DNA of 64,000 nt from Jiella marina. Lineage in GTDB: Bacteria; Pseudomonadota; Alphaproteobacteria; Rhizobiales; Rhizobiaceae. Every line of letters starts with the position of its first letter. Within the stretch, counting starts at the first letter, position 1. The stretch is from assembly GCF_024359545.1 (NCBI RefSeq), contig NZ_JAKQZG010000003.1:186001-250000 (forward strand). The letters run 5' to 3'. Shown one piece after another: positions 1 through 9,520 of this stretch. A program made the translations under genes and the position numbers. The notes beneath the pieces are model-generated. The model saw only the letters and a program-made list of their open reading frames with translations, had not been told where the DNA came from and ran no database searches.

Positions 1-78
1 GCCTGCCGGGACGGTCTGTTCCCGGACGCTGCGTAGTCGCGGCTACGGTACGCGAGAACGTGCGGAGATTGCCGGCGG

Positions 79-1365
79 CTACTCCGCCGCGCCCTGCCTG
101 GCCGGCGCATCGGCTTCCGCAAAGGCGGCGTCATCGTCGTATTTCGCGTCGAACAGCCGGCCTTCGGCGAGAAAGACGCACAAGGTCGCTCCTGCGGCGA
201 GGCCGATGAAGCCGAGGAGCAGCGGGATCAGGGTGCCGTCATAGGTGTAGCCGATGAAGGCACCGAAGAGCCCGCCACCGAAGGTCTGCATGAAGCCGAG
301 GACGGAGGATGCCGTTCCTGCCACATGGCCGAGCGGGTCCATGGCCAGCGCGTTGAAATTGGTGCCGATGAAGCCGAACAGGCAGAAATTGAGAGTCATC
401 ACCGGCACGAAGAACCAGAAGGGCGCCGCACCGCCGCAGAGATAGGCGACGATGAGATGCAGGACCGCCAGCCCCATGAAGCCGAGTAGCGCGCCATGGG
501 AGAGGCGGCGCATGCCGAGCGTCTCGACAAGCCGGGAATTCAGGAACGAGGCCGCGGCCATGAAGATGGCGGTCGCCGAGAAGGCCACCGTGAACAGCGC
601 GCCGATCCCGTAGGTCTCGGTGTAGATCTGTTCGGCCTGGTTGATGAAACCGAACAGCACGCCGAAGATCAGGGCCGTCGAGATCGTGTAGCCGAAGGCA
701 ACGCGATTGGTGAGGACGATGCGGAACGCCTCGACGATCCGCTTTCCGGTCAGTTCGCGGCGGTTTTCGGGTGCGAGCGTTTCCGGCAGTCGCAGCATCG
801 CCCAGATCGCCACGCCCGCCCCGAAGAGGGTCACGACGATGAAGATCTCCTGCCAGGTGCCGAACATCATGATGCCCTGGCCGATATTGGGCGCGATGAC
901 GGGAATGGCCATGAAGACCATCATGACCAGCGACATCACGCTCGCCATGCGGCGGCCGCCGAAACAGTCGCGAACCACCGAGATGGCCACGACCCGCGTC
1001 GCGGCGGCGCCTATTCCCTGGATGGCACGCAGGGTCAGGAGCATGGCGAAACTGCCGGAGAACGCAGCGACTCCCGCGGCGAGAACATAGACGGCAAGTC
1101 CGAACAGGAGGATCGGCCGCCGGCCGAACCGGTCGCTGAGAGGGCCGTAGAAGATCTGTCCGCCGCCAAAGCCGAGAAGATAGGCGGAAATGACGAATTG
1201 CCGCGTATTGGCGTCGTCGACCTGCAGTGCGGCGCCGATGTCCTGCAGGGCGGGGATGAAGATGTCGATCGCCGCCGCGTTCAATGCCATCAGGCAGGCC
1301 ACCATGAGCACGAGTTCCCAATAGGGAAGACCGTGCGTGTCGGCTTTGGGTGCCGCTTGTGCCAT
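79..1365 (-). CDS. MFS multidrug efflux transporter (Bcr/CflA family)
   Basis: Inner-membrane drug:proton antiporter of 428 residues, about 12 hydrophobic segments. The loop after the second segment reads GPLSDRFGRRPILL, the typical MFS motif A, and the N-terminal half contains ALNAAAIDIFIPALQDIGAAL, close to the Bcr/CflA opening 'D.Y.P..P.I'. Reading frame remains open another 38 codons upstream, but the ATG at 1365 is preceded by GAGGAAA at a good distance and the hydrophobic core begins soon after, so I use it. The C-terminal tail (about 25 residues) is acidic and Ala-rich. Substrate cannot be read from sequence; Bcr relatives export bicyclomycin, sulfonamides or chloramphenicol. Lies downstream of grxD in the same direction but with 353 bases between, so probably transcribed separately. 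Confidence 0.88.
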   Translation of the reverse strand: MAQAAPKADTHGLPYWELVLMVACLMALNAAAIDIFIPALQDIGAALQVDDANTRQFVISAYLLGFGGGQIFYGPLSDRFGRRPILLFGLAVYVLAAGVAAFSGSFAMLLTLRAIQGIGAAATRVVAISVVRDCFGGRRMASVMSLVMMVFMAIPVIAPNIGQGIMMFGTWQEIFIVVTLFGAGVAIWAMLRLPETLAPENRRELTGKRIVEAFRIVLTNRVAFGYTISTALIFGVLFGFINQAEQIYTETYGIGALFTVAFSATAIFMAAASFLNSRLVETLGMRRLSHGALLGFMGLAVLHLIVAYLCGGAAPFWFFVPVMTLNFCLFGFIGTNFNALAMDPLGHVAGTASSVLGFMQTFGGGLFGAFIGYTYDGTLIPLLLGFIGLAAGATLCVFLAEGRLFDAKYDDDAAFAEADAPARQGAAE

Positions 1366-1718
1366 GAATTTCCTCGAGATGAGCGCCCAGCAAGTTGGTT
1401 GGCGAAAGCCAAAGAGCCCCCATCGGCAGCGATGCCGGGAGGTGCTGGTTCCTCGTGATTGAAAAACGAAACCGGACAAGATCGTCCGTCAGACAGACCA
1501 TTTAACCTGGGAACTGAATTCTTCCAGTCGCAGATTTGCATGTCTGTGTCCCGCCGCATCCGGAAGGCGGGAATTCGGGGCCTCTGAGCGTTTCAAGAAG
1601 CCGTGAATGCCCCACCAGACATTGGTGAGGCGAAGGTTGAGAGAAGAGCAATGGGGGGCGGCCTACGTTCAAGACCGCCCCCTGAAATCGTTTTGCCGGT
1701 TCGTGATCGGCTGGCAGA
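1366..1718. other. Intergenic region between grxD and the MFS gene
   Basis: No convincing gene. It holds an 8-bp GGGGGCGG/CCGCCCCC hairpin (listed separately) and the untranslated region ahead of the MFS start. Longer reading frames here have no ribosome site and no recognisable product. Confidence 0.6.
1653..1682 (-). terminator. Possible terminator hairpin downstream of grxD
   Basis: Inverted repeat GGGGGCGG ... CCGCCCCC with a 13-base loop, about 37 bases past the grxD stop. On the minus strand it is followed by CATTGCTCTTCT, which is only moderately U-rich, so intrinsic termination is plausible but not strong. Confidence 0.4.
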
Positions 1719-2066
1719 TCAGCCGTTGGCGGCCGCCGCCTGATTGGTGGAAACGCCGTTCTCCTCGAAGAAGCCCTTGAGCTCGCTCGCCTGGAACATC
1801 TCGCGGATGATGTCACAGCCGCCGACGAACTCACCCTTCACGTAGAGCTGGGGAATGGTCGGCCACTGGGAATATTCCTTGATGCCCTGACGCAATTCGT
1901 CCGAGGTCAGGACATTCACGCCTTTGTAGTCGACGCCGAGATAGTCGAGGATCTGAACGACCTGGCCGGAAAACCCGCACTGCGGGAAGGACGGCGTGCC
2001 CTTCATGAAGAGGATCACGTCGTTGGTCTTCACCTCGTTGTCGATCCAGTCGTTGATACCGGTCAT
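1719..2066 (-). CDS. grxD: Monothiol glutaredoxin, Grx4 family
   Basis: A 115-residue single-domain monothiol glutaredoxin. The signature CGFS active site is at residues 30-33, followed by the [18 protein letters not shown] stretch that binds glutathione and contains the cis-Pro. Such proteins carry a bridging [2Fe-2S] cluster with glutathione, usually together with a BolA partner, and act in iron-sulfur trafficking and iron sensing in the cytoplasm. In many Hyphomicrobiales bolA lies immediately upstream of grxD; here the upstream neighbour on the same strand is a membrane acyltransferase gene 273 bases away and no bolA is seen in the window. Length is normal for the family. Confidence 0.95.
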   Translation of the reverse strand: MTGINDWIDNEVKTNDVILFMKGTPSFPQCGFSGQVVQILDYLGVDYKGVNVLTSDELRQGIKEYSQWPTIPQLYVKGEFVGGCDIIREMFQASELKGFFEENGVSTNQAAAANG

Positions 2067-2339
2067 GATGTCCTGTTCCTCATTGTTCGAGCGATCGGGC
2101 TGGTCGAAAAGTCACCCAGCGTCCCGCTGCATCGTCCTGTGTAAGCGTTCGGTCTGCCCCCGCGATGCGATTCTCAAACCGGTCCGCGGGTACGGCAGAC
2201 GCAAACCCAGTTTCCAAGTCAGCCCGCTAGATAGCATTCGCCGATCCGGAATTGAAGGATCGGCGCTGCGCACCTGCATGCGAGCCGTGCCGATCGCATC
2301 CAGTCACAAGCGCGTTGGCGATTGCTCCTGGTCATTGGC

Positions 2340-4325
2340 TTACAACGGAGCTTCGGGATTCTTCGCTGGAACCTCCCGGTGAACCAGATCAGCGACGAAG
2401 CCCCGAATGCCGGGCGAACGAGCGAGATAGCTCTCGCCGCAATCACTGAAATGGTCCTTGTCGTGAAACAGAAAGCAGTCCTGCCGGATCGCATCCCGGG
2501 GAAGCACGAACACTTCGCTGAACGGAACATATTCGACGTCTCGATATGACCCGACGACCGACTGAATGAGCGGCTCGAGTTTCGAGAAAATCCGGAAGGA
2601 CGTCGAATTGACCGTGAGATATCGCGCGTCGAACACGGCCTGGAACGGGACATGCCGGTACTCCACGAACGGGCCGAGCCAGACGATCTCAATCCCATGG
2701 GCCCCGCCTATGTCCGCCAGGTAGTCTGCCACACTGGTGATATGGCCTGGGCGAAACTCGTATCGGCCAGTGTCGAAGCTCTGTTGAGAGTCCACGTCGC
2801 CGTTTTCGTCTGCGACGAAATAAGAACCGGATTGATGGAAGATGATCGGCCCAAGCTGCGGGGCTCGTCGTTGGAGGAAATCGTCGAACGCGTCGTAGTG
2901 GCATTGCGGTCGAGGTGTATGGGGGCGGCACCCGCCCTGGGCCACGCCGAGAACGAAGGGAGCTTCTTCGGTCTTCGACACGATGTTGTAGAGGTTCATG
3001 GCGTGGCTGTCGCCCAGAACGACGATCGGGGGACCAAACCGCTCATGGCAACGGTCGAACCGCCCCATGTCGAGTTCTGCCGTGGATGGCACCCATATGC
3101 GGCATGCGCCATCATCGACCATGAGGTTGTCCAGCGTCACATCCGTGCTTTGCGAAATCAGCCGGTAGCGCTCCTGCTCCTCGTCGGAGAGACGATAGTT
3201 GATGATGGCGTGGCGAAAGCCGCCGGTTTCGTCACCGCTCACCCCGCCGACGATCAGAAGCAGAGCGCCCGCGCTGGCAAGACCCGCGATCGTCCGGCGT
3301 CCGATGGTGTCACTTTGCCGGAACGGCCTTTCGACAAAGCGCCAGCTGAGCCACGCCAGCGTGATGGTGGCGACACAGAGGCCTGCCATGATCCCGGCAG
3401 AAAGATGCGTTTCAGCGCGCAGGCGCGCGAAGGCAAACAGCGGCTGATGCCAGAGATAGGCGCTGTAGGAGATGAGTCCGACTCCGACCAGCGGCGAGGC
3501 GGCCAGAATCCGATGGCAGATGGTGCCCGTCGTCGCGCAAAGAATGATCAGCGCCGCGCCGACCGTCGGAACGAGCGCGTTGAGGCCGGGAAACGGCGTC
3601 TCCCGATCGAACCAGAAGATCGAAAACGCGATGAGCCCCAGTCCGGCAAGGCTTAAAAGCTGCCGGAGGGGTAAGGATCCCGGCGCGGGGCGGTTCTGCA
3701 GATAGAGCGCCGCAAAGACGCCGATCCCAAGCTCCCATGACCGTGCTGGAAGCCAGAAAAACGCGAATGACGGGTAGGCGTAGGTCGTCCAGACGGAGGT
3801 GGCGAGGCTGGCGACGAACAACAGGACAAGGGCGGACAAGAGCCAGCGCCGAGCAAAGCGCCACATCATCCAGAGAAACACCGGGAAGAGGATGTAATAC
3901 TGCTCCTCGACCGCGAGGCTCCATGTGTGGAGAAGCGGTTTCAACTCCGCCGCGGTGGCGAAATAACCGCTTTCTTTCCAGAAATGGACGTTCGACCAGA
4001 ACGTGGCCACGGCGACGAGACTCTTGGAGAAGCTCTCCAACTGGCTTGGCATCATCCAGACTGCGGCCGCCACGGCGCTCAAGGCGGTGACCAGGAAAAG
4101 CGCAGGGAGGATGCGGCGCGCCCGGCGCTCGTAGAACCTCGCGAGGCTGAAGCGGTCAGCCGCAAGGTCATTCAGCAGGATCGTGGTGATCAGGAATCCG
4201 CTGATGACGAAGAACACGTCGACGCCGACGTAGCCGCCACCGAACGTGCTGAACCCGGCGTGGAAAAAGATCACGGGCAGGACGGCAATGGCACGCAGTC
4301 CGTCGATCTCGGGGCGGTAGCGCAT
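2340..4325 (-). CDS. Acyltransferase 3 / SGNH hydrolase fusion (OafA/YrhL type)
   Basis: A 661-residue membrane enzyme of the OafA/YrhL type, expected to O-acylate a surface polysaccharide, lipopolysaccharide O-antigen or peptidoglycan. The N-terminal ~370 residues form the acyltransferase-3 domain with about ten membrane segments and the opening RYRPEIDGLRAIAVLPVIFFH, whose RxxxR and His are the conserved catalytic positions. The C-terminal ~250 residues form a periplasmic SGNH domain: GDSHAMNLYN carries the nucleophile and FHDKDHFSDCG supplies the Asp/His pair (DxxH). It stands alone between EVE and grxD genes with no glycan genes around it, so the acceptor is unknown. The ATG at 4325 opens directly into the family N-terminus. 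Confidence 0.88.
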   Translation of the reverse strand: MRYRPEIDGLRAIAVLPVIFFHAGFSTFGGGYVGVDVFFVISGFLITTILLNDLAADRFSLARFYERRARRILPALFLVTALSAVAAAVWMMPSQLESFSKSLVAVATFWSNVHFWKESGYFATAAELKPLLHTWSLAVEEQYYILFPVFLWMMWRFARRWLLSALVLLFVASLATSVWTTYAYPSFAFFWLPARSWELGIGVFAALYLQNRPAPGSLPLRQLLSLAGLGLIAFSIFWFDRETPFPGLNALVPTVGAALIILCATTGTICHRILAASPLVGVGLISYSAYLWHQPLFAFARLRAETHLSAGIMAGLCVATITLAWLSWRFVERPFRQSDTIGRRTIAGLASAGALLLIVGGVSGDETGGFRHAIINYRLSDEEQERYRLISQSTDVTLDNLMVDDGACRIWVPSTAELDMGRFDRCHERFGPPIVVLGDSHAMNLYNIVSKTEEAPFVLGVAQGGCRPHTPRPQCHYDAFDDFLQRRAPQLGPIIFHQSGSYFVADENGDVDSQQSFDTGRYEFRPGHITSVADYLADIGGAHGIEIVWLGPFVEYRHVPFQAVFDARYLTVNSTSFRIFSKLEPLIQSVVGSYRDVEYVPFSEVFVLPRDAIRQDCFLFHDKDHFSDCGESYLARSPGIRGFVADLVHREVPAKNPEAPL

Positions 4326-4603
4326 GGAATTCTTGGTCTTGTTCTGGACGAGCCCACGATGGTCGCGAGAGATCCATGTTTTCGGGGCCCGACGTTATCG
4401 AGACCGTTGCGGCGTCTCTCTGTCGCGGCGAGGGGATCTTCGGTCGCCAATGGAGCTTTGGCCGACGGATTGCAACCGGAAAAACGTTTCCCGCCCAATT
4501 GTGTCCGTCAAAGTTGTGCCGGTGCCGCATGTGAGGCGCCGCTCGTCGAAACGCTGGCGATCGACCCTGGGCTCCATCGCCTTCCGGCGATGGCGTCAGA
4601 CTG

Positions 4604-5041
4604 TTAGTCTGCCATGACCTTCGCCGGGTCGAGGCCGCCCATTTCGCAGATCAGGCGGAACTCGTCGTCCTTGACCGGCTGCACCGAGAGTCGGGAATTG
4701 TTGACGAGCACCATCTCGCCGAGACGTGGCTCGCCCTTTACCTGATCGAGTGTCACAGGCTCCGGCATCGGAGCCACCGCCTTCAGGTCGACGCATTCCC
4801 ACTTGTCGCTATCGGCCGTGGAGTCGCGATGCGCTTCGGCGATGACCTCGACGATGCCGACGACCGCCTTGCCTTCGTTCGAATGATAGAAGAAGCCCCG
4901 GTCGCCGATCTTCATCTCGCGCATGAAGTTGCGCGCCTGATAATTGCGTACGCCGTCCCATTCCTGACCCTTTTCGCCGGCGGCGACCTGCATGTCGAAG
5001 GACCATTTGAACGGTTCGGACTTGAACAGCCAGTAGCGCAT
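4604..5041 (-). CDS. EVE domain-containing protein
   Basis: A 145-residue EVE-domain protein (PUA-like fold). Recognised by the opening RYWLFKSEP, the central motif EWDGVRNYQARN and the segment GDRGFFYHSN. EVE domains bind modified bases in DNA or RNA; the stand-alone bacterial 'thymocyte nuclear protein 1' type has no firmly known function. It is the last gene of a minus-strand run tsaD-gpsA-yciI-EVE, with an 18-base gap from the YciI gene, so cotranscription is likely. The link to tsaD (tRNA modification) is suggestive only. Confidence 0.9.
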   Translation of the reverse strand: MRYWLFKSEPFKWSFDMQVAAGEKGQEWDGVRNYQARNFMREMKIGDRGFFYHSNEGKAVVGIVEVIAEAHRDSTADSDKWECVDLKAVAPMPEPVTLDQVKGEPRLGEMVLVNNSRLSVQPVKDDEFRLICEMGGLDPAKVMAD

Positions 5042-5059
5042 TGGGGGCGATCAGCTCCT

Positions 5060-5350
5060 TCAGGCCGCGTCGGGGTTCTTGACCGACCAGACCCACGGCT
5101 TGACCGTCACATCGGCGAAGAGGCCGGCCTTGGCGTAGGGATCTTCGGCGGCGATGGTCTCGGCGGCCTCTTTGTTCTCCGCCTCGATCACCACCAGACT
5201 GCCGCAGGGCTTCTCGTCGTCGCCGAGAAAAGGACCGGCGAATTTCAGCGTGTCGCCGAGACCGTTCAGGAAGGCGATGTGCTGCGGCCGCGTCTCCATG
5301 CGAACCGAGAGGTGATCGGGCTTGTCGGTGCACAGAAGAGCAAAGAGCAT
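5060..5350 (-). CDS. YciI family protein
   Basis: A 96-residue YciI-like protein with a ferredoxin-like fold. The start MLFALLCTDKPDHLSVR and the His in RPQHIAFLN, followed by the Asp in EDPYAKAGLF, are the family's conserved positions (a His-Asp pair in the putative active site). Frame is open further upstream, but the ATG at 5350 gives the canonical YciI N-terminus. Family members are small enzymes or binding proteins mostly of unknown role. Sits in the tsaD-gpsA-yciI-EVE run. Confidence 0.88.
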   Translation of the reverse strand: MLFALLCTDKPDHLSVRMETRPQHIAFLNGLGDTLKFAGPFLGDDEKPCGSLVVIEAENKEAAETIAAEDPYAKAGLFADVTVKPWVWSVKNPDAA

Positions 5351-5445
5351 CGGTTGCCTGTTCCGTTTCTGTTGGGGCTCGGCGGATCCGTCCTGGCAGA
5401 CGCGCGAGCGGTCGGGCGACTTGCTATCGCGCGGCGGCGTGGCTT

Positions 5446-6426
5446 TCAACCGACCTCGCGTTTCAGGGGGCGCGCCAGAAGGCGCTGGATCGCCCCGTCC
5501 ACCGAAAGTTCATGGGACAAGACCGCCGCGACCGTATCCACGATCGGCGCCTCGATACCCTTGTCCTGGGCGAGGCGCGCGGCGATCGCGGCGGTGAAGA
5601 CGCCTTCGGCGAGTTTGAGCCCGGTGAGATCGTCGCCGCGTCCGAGCGCCATGCCATAGGCGAAGTTTCGCGATTGCGGGCTCGAACAGGTGAGCACCAG
5701 ATCGCCGAGACCGGAGAGCCCCATCAGCGTCTCCCCGCGACCGCCCAGCGCTTCGCCGAGCCGCCGCAGCTCGACGAAGCCGCGGGTCACGATGGCCGCC
5801 TTGGCGGACGCACCGAGCGCGCGACCCGCCACGATGCCCGCGGCGAGCGCAAGCACGTTCTTCAGGGCACCGCCGGCCTCGACGCCGCGCATGTCGCTGG
5901 TCGCGTAGCAGCGCAGGGTTTCGGTAGAGAGATGGCGGGCGAGGTCGTCCGCGGCGCCTTCCTCGGACATGGCGACCGTCACGGCTGTCGGCAGGCCGCT
6001 CGCAACGTCGGTGGCGAAACTCGGACCCGAGAGGATACCGATCGCCTGCCGGGGGCGGAGGTCCTGCACGCACTCCGACATGAAGCGACCGGTCTTCCGC
6101 TCGATGCCCTTGGCGCAGAGAACCAGCGGAACCGTTTCGTCGAGATGCTCGCCAAGCGCGGCGACGGAATCGCCGAGGCCTTGAGCCGGCACGACCATCA
6201 AGACCGTTTGCGCGCTTTCGAGTGCCTCGGCGGGGTCCGTGGTGGCATTCAAACCGTCGGGAAGGGCGATCTCCGGGAGATAGCGCTTGTTTCGATGATC
6301 CTCAGCGATCGCCCTGGCCGTCGCCGGATCGCGGGCAAGGAGCGTCGTCTCGTGGCCGGCTCTGGCGTAAAGCGCGCCGAGCGCCGTGCCCCAGGCGCCG
6401 GCGCCGACGATCGCAAAGCGGCTCAT
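5446..6426 (-). CDS. gpsA: NAD(P)-dependent glycerol-3-phosphate dehydrogenase
   Basis: GpsA, 326 residues, reduces dihydroxyacetone phosphate to sn-glycerol 3-phosphate for phospholipid synthesis. The N-terminus [16 protein letters not shown] is the dinucleotide-binding GxGxxG turn; LCAKGIE carries the catalytic-domain motif, and [14 protein letters not shown] plus the AEGVFTA segment belong to the C-terminal helical domain. The ATG at 6426 overlaps the tsaD stop by four bases (ATGA), indicating translational coupling; longer upstream frames are inside tsaD and are rejected. Confidence 0.96.
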   Translation of the reverse strand: MSRFAIVGAGAWGTALGALYARAGHETTLLARDPATARAIAEDHRNKRYLPEIALPDGLNATTDPAEALESAQTVLMVVPAQGLGDSVAALGEHLDETVPLVLCAKGIERKTGRFMSECVQDLRPRQAIGILSGPSFATDVASGLPTAVTVAMSEEGAADDLARHLSTETLRCYATSDMRGVEAGGALKNVLALAAGIVAGRALGASAKAAIVTRGFVELRRLGEALGGRGETLMGLSGLGDLVLTCSSPQSRNFAYGMALGRGDDLTGLKLAEGVFTAAIAARLAQDKGIEAPIVDTVAAVLSHELSVDGAIQRLLARPLKREVG

Positions 6427-7511
6427 GCCTTGGCTCCTCTGCGGCCATGGCCGACCAGCGGCGCGGCGTCGCGGTCGAGCGGCCAGCGCGAGCGGATCGG
6501 CGTGTCGAGCGGATCGGTCAGGCCGGCTTCGAAGCGTTCGAGCCCGGCATAGGCGATCATCGCGGCATTGTCGGAGCAAAGGGCGAGCGGCGGCGCGACG
6601 AGACGCGCGCCGGCCTTTGCGCATTCGGCCGAGAGCGCGGCGCGGATCCGGCTGTTGGCGCCGACGCCGCCGGCGACGCCAAGGACCGGCTCGGCCTGAT
6701 CCGGATAGAGTGCGCGGAAGCGGACGAGCGCGCGGCCGATCCGGTCGGCGACGGTTTCGGCGGCCGCGGCCTGAAAACTCGCGCAAAGATCCGAAACGTC
6801 CTGCTCGGACAGGGGCGCCGCATCTTCGGCGGCCAGCCGCAGCGCGGTTTTCAGGCCGGAGAAGGAGAAGTCGAGCCGGGCTTCGCCCTTCATCGGACGC
6901 GGTAGGGAGAAGCGTTTCGGATCGCCGGCGGCGGCCATGCGCTCGACATTCGGCCCGCCGGGATGGGGCAGTTCGAGGAGCTTGGCGGTCTTGTCGAAGG
7001 CTTCGCCCAGCGCATCGTCGATGGTCGTGCCCCAGCGCTCATAGGTGCCCAGACCCTTCACCAGCAGGATCTGGCTGTGACCGCCCGAGACGAGAAGGAG
7101 GAGATAGGGATAGGCGAGGCCATGCGAGAGGCGGGGGGTCAGGGCGTGGCCCTCGAGGTGGTTCACGCCGATGAACGGAAGATCGCGCGCGGCAGCGATC
7201 GCCTTGCCGGTCATGGCGCCGACCATCAGACCGCCGACGAGGCCCGGCCCGACCGTCGCCGCCACGGCGTCGAGCGCATCGACCGTGACCGTCGCCTCAA
7301 TCAGCGCCGCCCGCACGACGCCGTCCAGCGCCTCGACATGGGCGCGCGCGGCGATCTCCGGTACGACCCCGCCGAAGGCCGCATGTTCTTCGATCTGTGA
7401 CAGGACGACATTGGAAAGGATGGCCGGCTCGGCATTTTCCGTGCGTGTCACGACCGCCGCGGCGGTTTCGTCGCAGCTCGTCTCGATGCCGAGGATCAAG
7501 GGATGGTTCAT
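6423..7511 (-). CDS. tsaD: tRNA N6-adenosine threonylcarbamoyltransferase
   Basis: TsaD (Kae1/Gcp), 362 residues, transfers threonylcarbamoyl to A37 of tRNAs reading ANN codons, in complex with TsaB/TsaE. The ASKHA-fold start [17 protein letters not shown], the metal-binding [10 protein letters not shown] (HxxxH) and [15 protein letters not shown] are all present, as is the late [12 protein letters not shown]. The frame runs 16 codons upstream of the ATG at 7511, but the family begins just before LILGIETS. First gene of the minus run with gpsA; it is divergent from hemC across 189 bases. Confidence 0.97.
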   Translation of the reverse strand: MNHPLILGIETSCDETAAAVVTRTENAEPAILSNVVLSQIEEHAAFGGVVPEIAARAHVEALDGVVRAALIEATVTVDALDAVAATVGPGLVGGLMVGAMTGKAIAAARDLPFIGVNHLEGHALTPRLSHGLAYPYLLLLVSGGHSQILLVKGLGTYERWGTTIDDALGEAFDKTAKLLELPHPGGPNVERMAAAGDPKRFSLPRPMKGEARLDFSFSGLKTALRLAAEDAAPLSEQDVSDLCASFQAAAAETVADRIGRALVRFRALYPDQAEPVLGVAGGVGANSRIRAALSAECAKAGARLVAPPLALCSDNAAMIAYAGLERFEAGLTDPLDTPIRSRWPLDRDAAPLVGHGRRGAKA

Positions 7512-7700
7512 CACAGGGTCCGAATTGCTATTTGGCCGGCGAGGCGCGATGTTCCACAAGATCGGTCGCCCCGCACTCGATTTTTAGGGTTGTTTCGGGC
7601 GGTCAGGGGGAAAAGCGGCCGCGTCGCGGTGTTTTGAAGGGCGGTGGACGCGATTCCGCTTCGCCGAGTGAGCGCGGTTCACGAATGAAGAGGTTCAATT

Positions 7701-8636
7701 TTGGCTGACAAGCTGATTCGGATCGGCACGCGCGGCAGTCAGCTCGCGCTGGCGCAGGCGAGCGAAGTGCGGGCACGGCTAATGGCGGCCCACGGTTTGC
7801 CGGAGGAGGCGTTCGCAATCGAGGTGATTTCCACCTCGGGCGATCGCATTCTCGACCGGCCGCTGTCGGAAGTGGGCGGCAAGGGGCTGTTCACCAAGGA
7901 AATCGAAGTCGCGCTTCTGGAGGAGCGGATCGACATCGCTGTGCACTCCTCGAAGGACATGGCAACAGCGCTTCCCGATGGCCTCAGCATCTCGGCCTTT
8001 CTGCCGCGCGAGGATGTGCGCGACGTCTTCATCGGCAAGGCGGCGCCGACCATCGAGACACTGCCTGAGGGGGCGACCGTCGGCTCCGCGTCGCTGCGCC
8101 GCCAGGCGATGATCAAGCGGATGCGGCCGGACCTCAACGTCATCATCTTTCGCGGCAATGTGCAGACCCGGCTGCGCAAGCTGGAGGAGGGCCAGGCGGA
8201 CGGCACGCTGCTCGCGCTTGCGGGTCTCAACCGCATGGACATGGCCCATGTGGCGACGGAGGTGCTTTCGCCGGAGCGGTTTCCGCCAGCGCCGGGGCAG
8301 GGGGCGATCTGCATCGAAAGCCGGCTGGGCGACGAGCGGGCCGACGGCCTCGTCGCCGCAATTTCGGACCAACCCACCATGGTCGCGCTGACCGCCGAGC
8401 GGGCCTTTCTGGCCGAACTCGATGGGTCCTGCCGCACGCCGATCGCGGCCCACGCCACGGTGGGGGACGACGGGACCGTCTCGCTCCACGGCCTCATCCT
8501 CAAGCCGGACGGCAGCGAGATGCACGAAACCCACCGCACCGGCGTCGTCGAAGATGCCGAGATGATCGGCCGGCTGGCAGGCCGGGACGTCCTCGCCGCG
8601 GCAGGTCCGGATTTCTTCGAAGGCTGGGCGGCTTGA
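7701..8636 (+). CDS. hemC: Hydroxymethylbilane synthase
   Basis: Porphobilinogen deaminase, 311 residues, polymerises four porphobilinogens to hydroxymethylbilane in haem synthesis. Starts with a TTG codon: the N-terminus [18 protein letters not shown] follows directly and no in-frame ATG exists nearby, while an ATG at 7685 is in another frame and terminates at once. AAGAGG sits upstream at suitable distance. The dipyrromethane cofactor attaches to Cys244 in [20 protein letters not shown] and [14 protein letters not shown] are the substrate-binding segments. The TTG start may keep synthesis low. Confidence 0.96.
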   Translation: MADKLIRIGTRGSQLALAQASEVRARLMAAHGLPEEAFAIEVISTSGDRILDRPLSEVGGKGLFTKEIEVALLEERIDIAVHSSKDMATALPDGLSISAFLPREDVRDVFIGKAAPTIETLPEGATVGSASLRRQAMIKRMRPDLNVIIFRGNVQTRLRKLEEGQADGTLLALAGLNRMDMAHVATEVLSPERFPPAPGQGAICIESRLGDERADGLVAAISDQPTMVALTAERAFLAELDGSCRTPIAAHATVGDDGTVSLHGLILKPDGSEMHETHRTGVVEDAEMIGRLAGRDVLAAAGPDFFEGWAA

Positions 8637-8673
8637 GCGGGTTTTCGGGCGCTTTGACGATGCAGTTTGGGCA

Positions 8674-9384
8674 ATGGCCCGGGTCCTGATTCTTCGCGAC
8701 GCCGAGGCGGCGGCCAAGACGGCGCAGCGTGTGGCCGACCGAGGGCACGAGCCGCTCATCCTTCCTGTGGAAGAGACTGTCGTGCTTGACGGGTTGCCGC
8801 CAGAGATCGCCGAGGGCGAAGCCTGGGCCGGTTTCGCGGCGACCAGTGCGCGGGCCATCCCCTCGCTGGCGGCCGCCCTTTTTGGCGACGCCCGGCCGCT
8901 TCTCGCCGTCGGCGAGGCCACGGCGGCGGCGGCGCGGGAGGCCGGGTTCCCTCATGTCTGGACCGCGTGCGGGAACGCCGCGGAGATGGGGCATCTCGCC
9001 CTGACGGCGGGCCTGAGGCCCGGGGACCGGCTGCTCTGCGCCGTTGGCAGGCGGCGCACCGGCACGCTGGAGTCGGCGCTGGATGCGGCCGGCATTTCCT
9101 GGTCGACCTGGGAGGTCTACGAGGTGCGGCCACGACTGCCGAAGCGATCCCTTGTCAGCGCGGCGCTAGAAGCCGGACCAATCGACCACGTCCTGCTGCT
9201 CTCGGTCGGCCAGGCGGAGGGTTATCAGCGGATGCTGGCGGCGTTTCCCGAGCTTGGCGAATGCAAGGCTGCCATCCTCGCGCTTTCGCCGCGGATCGCC
9301 GCCGCGCTGCCGGCCGATCTCGCCCGCTCGGCACGGATTTCTGCAAAGCCAAGTCTTTCCTCGCTTTTCGAATGGCTTTCCTAG
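8674..9384 (+). CDS. hemD: Uroporphyrinogen-III synthase
   Basis: A 236-residue HemD-like protein that cyclises hydroxymethylbilane to uroporphyrinogen III. The family is very divergent; identification rests on overall two-domain layout (VLILRDAEAA start, GFAATSARAI, LLAVGEATAAAAREAGF, LLLSVGQAEGYQRML) and on position, 37 bases after hemC and before mic60/hemY as in other Hyphomicrobiales. Length is typical. The start at 8674 lacks an obvious Shine-Dalgarno sequence. Confidence 0.85.
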   Translation: MARVLILRDAEAAAKTAQRVADRGHEPLILPVEETVVLDGLPPEIAEGEAWAGFAATSARAIPSLAAALFGDARPLLAVGEATAAAAREAGFPHVWTACGNAAEMGHLALTAGLRPGDRLLCAVGRRRTGTLESALDAAGISWSTWEVYEVRPRLPKRSLVSAALEAGPIDHVLLLSVGQAEGYQRMLAAFPELGECKAAILALSPRIAAALPADLARSARISAKPSLSSLFEWLS

Positions 9385-9520
9385 CCTAGATCAACAGCGC
9401 AATGTGAAGACGGCGCTTGCACCACGGGCGCGAATGGAGGACCAATAGGTTCGACGAGGAGAGCTGCGCAGCCGGCGAAATCCGATGCGCAGGCTTGATG
9501 GTGAGCATGGAGCTGACGCG

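Noticed and set aside
1-78. Hairpin CCGGGA/TCCCGG past the MFS gene
   Set aside because: A 6-bp stem lies in the first 30 bases but has no T-run on the minus strand, so not listed as a terminator.
239-1501. 420-residue open frame overlapping the MFS gene
   Set aside because: Same strand, shifted frame, Arg/His-rich and without domains; a typical shadow of a GC-rich membrane protein gene.
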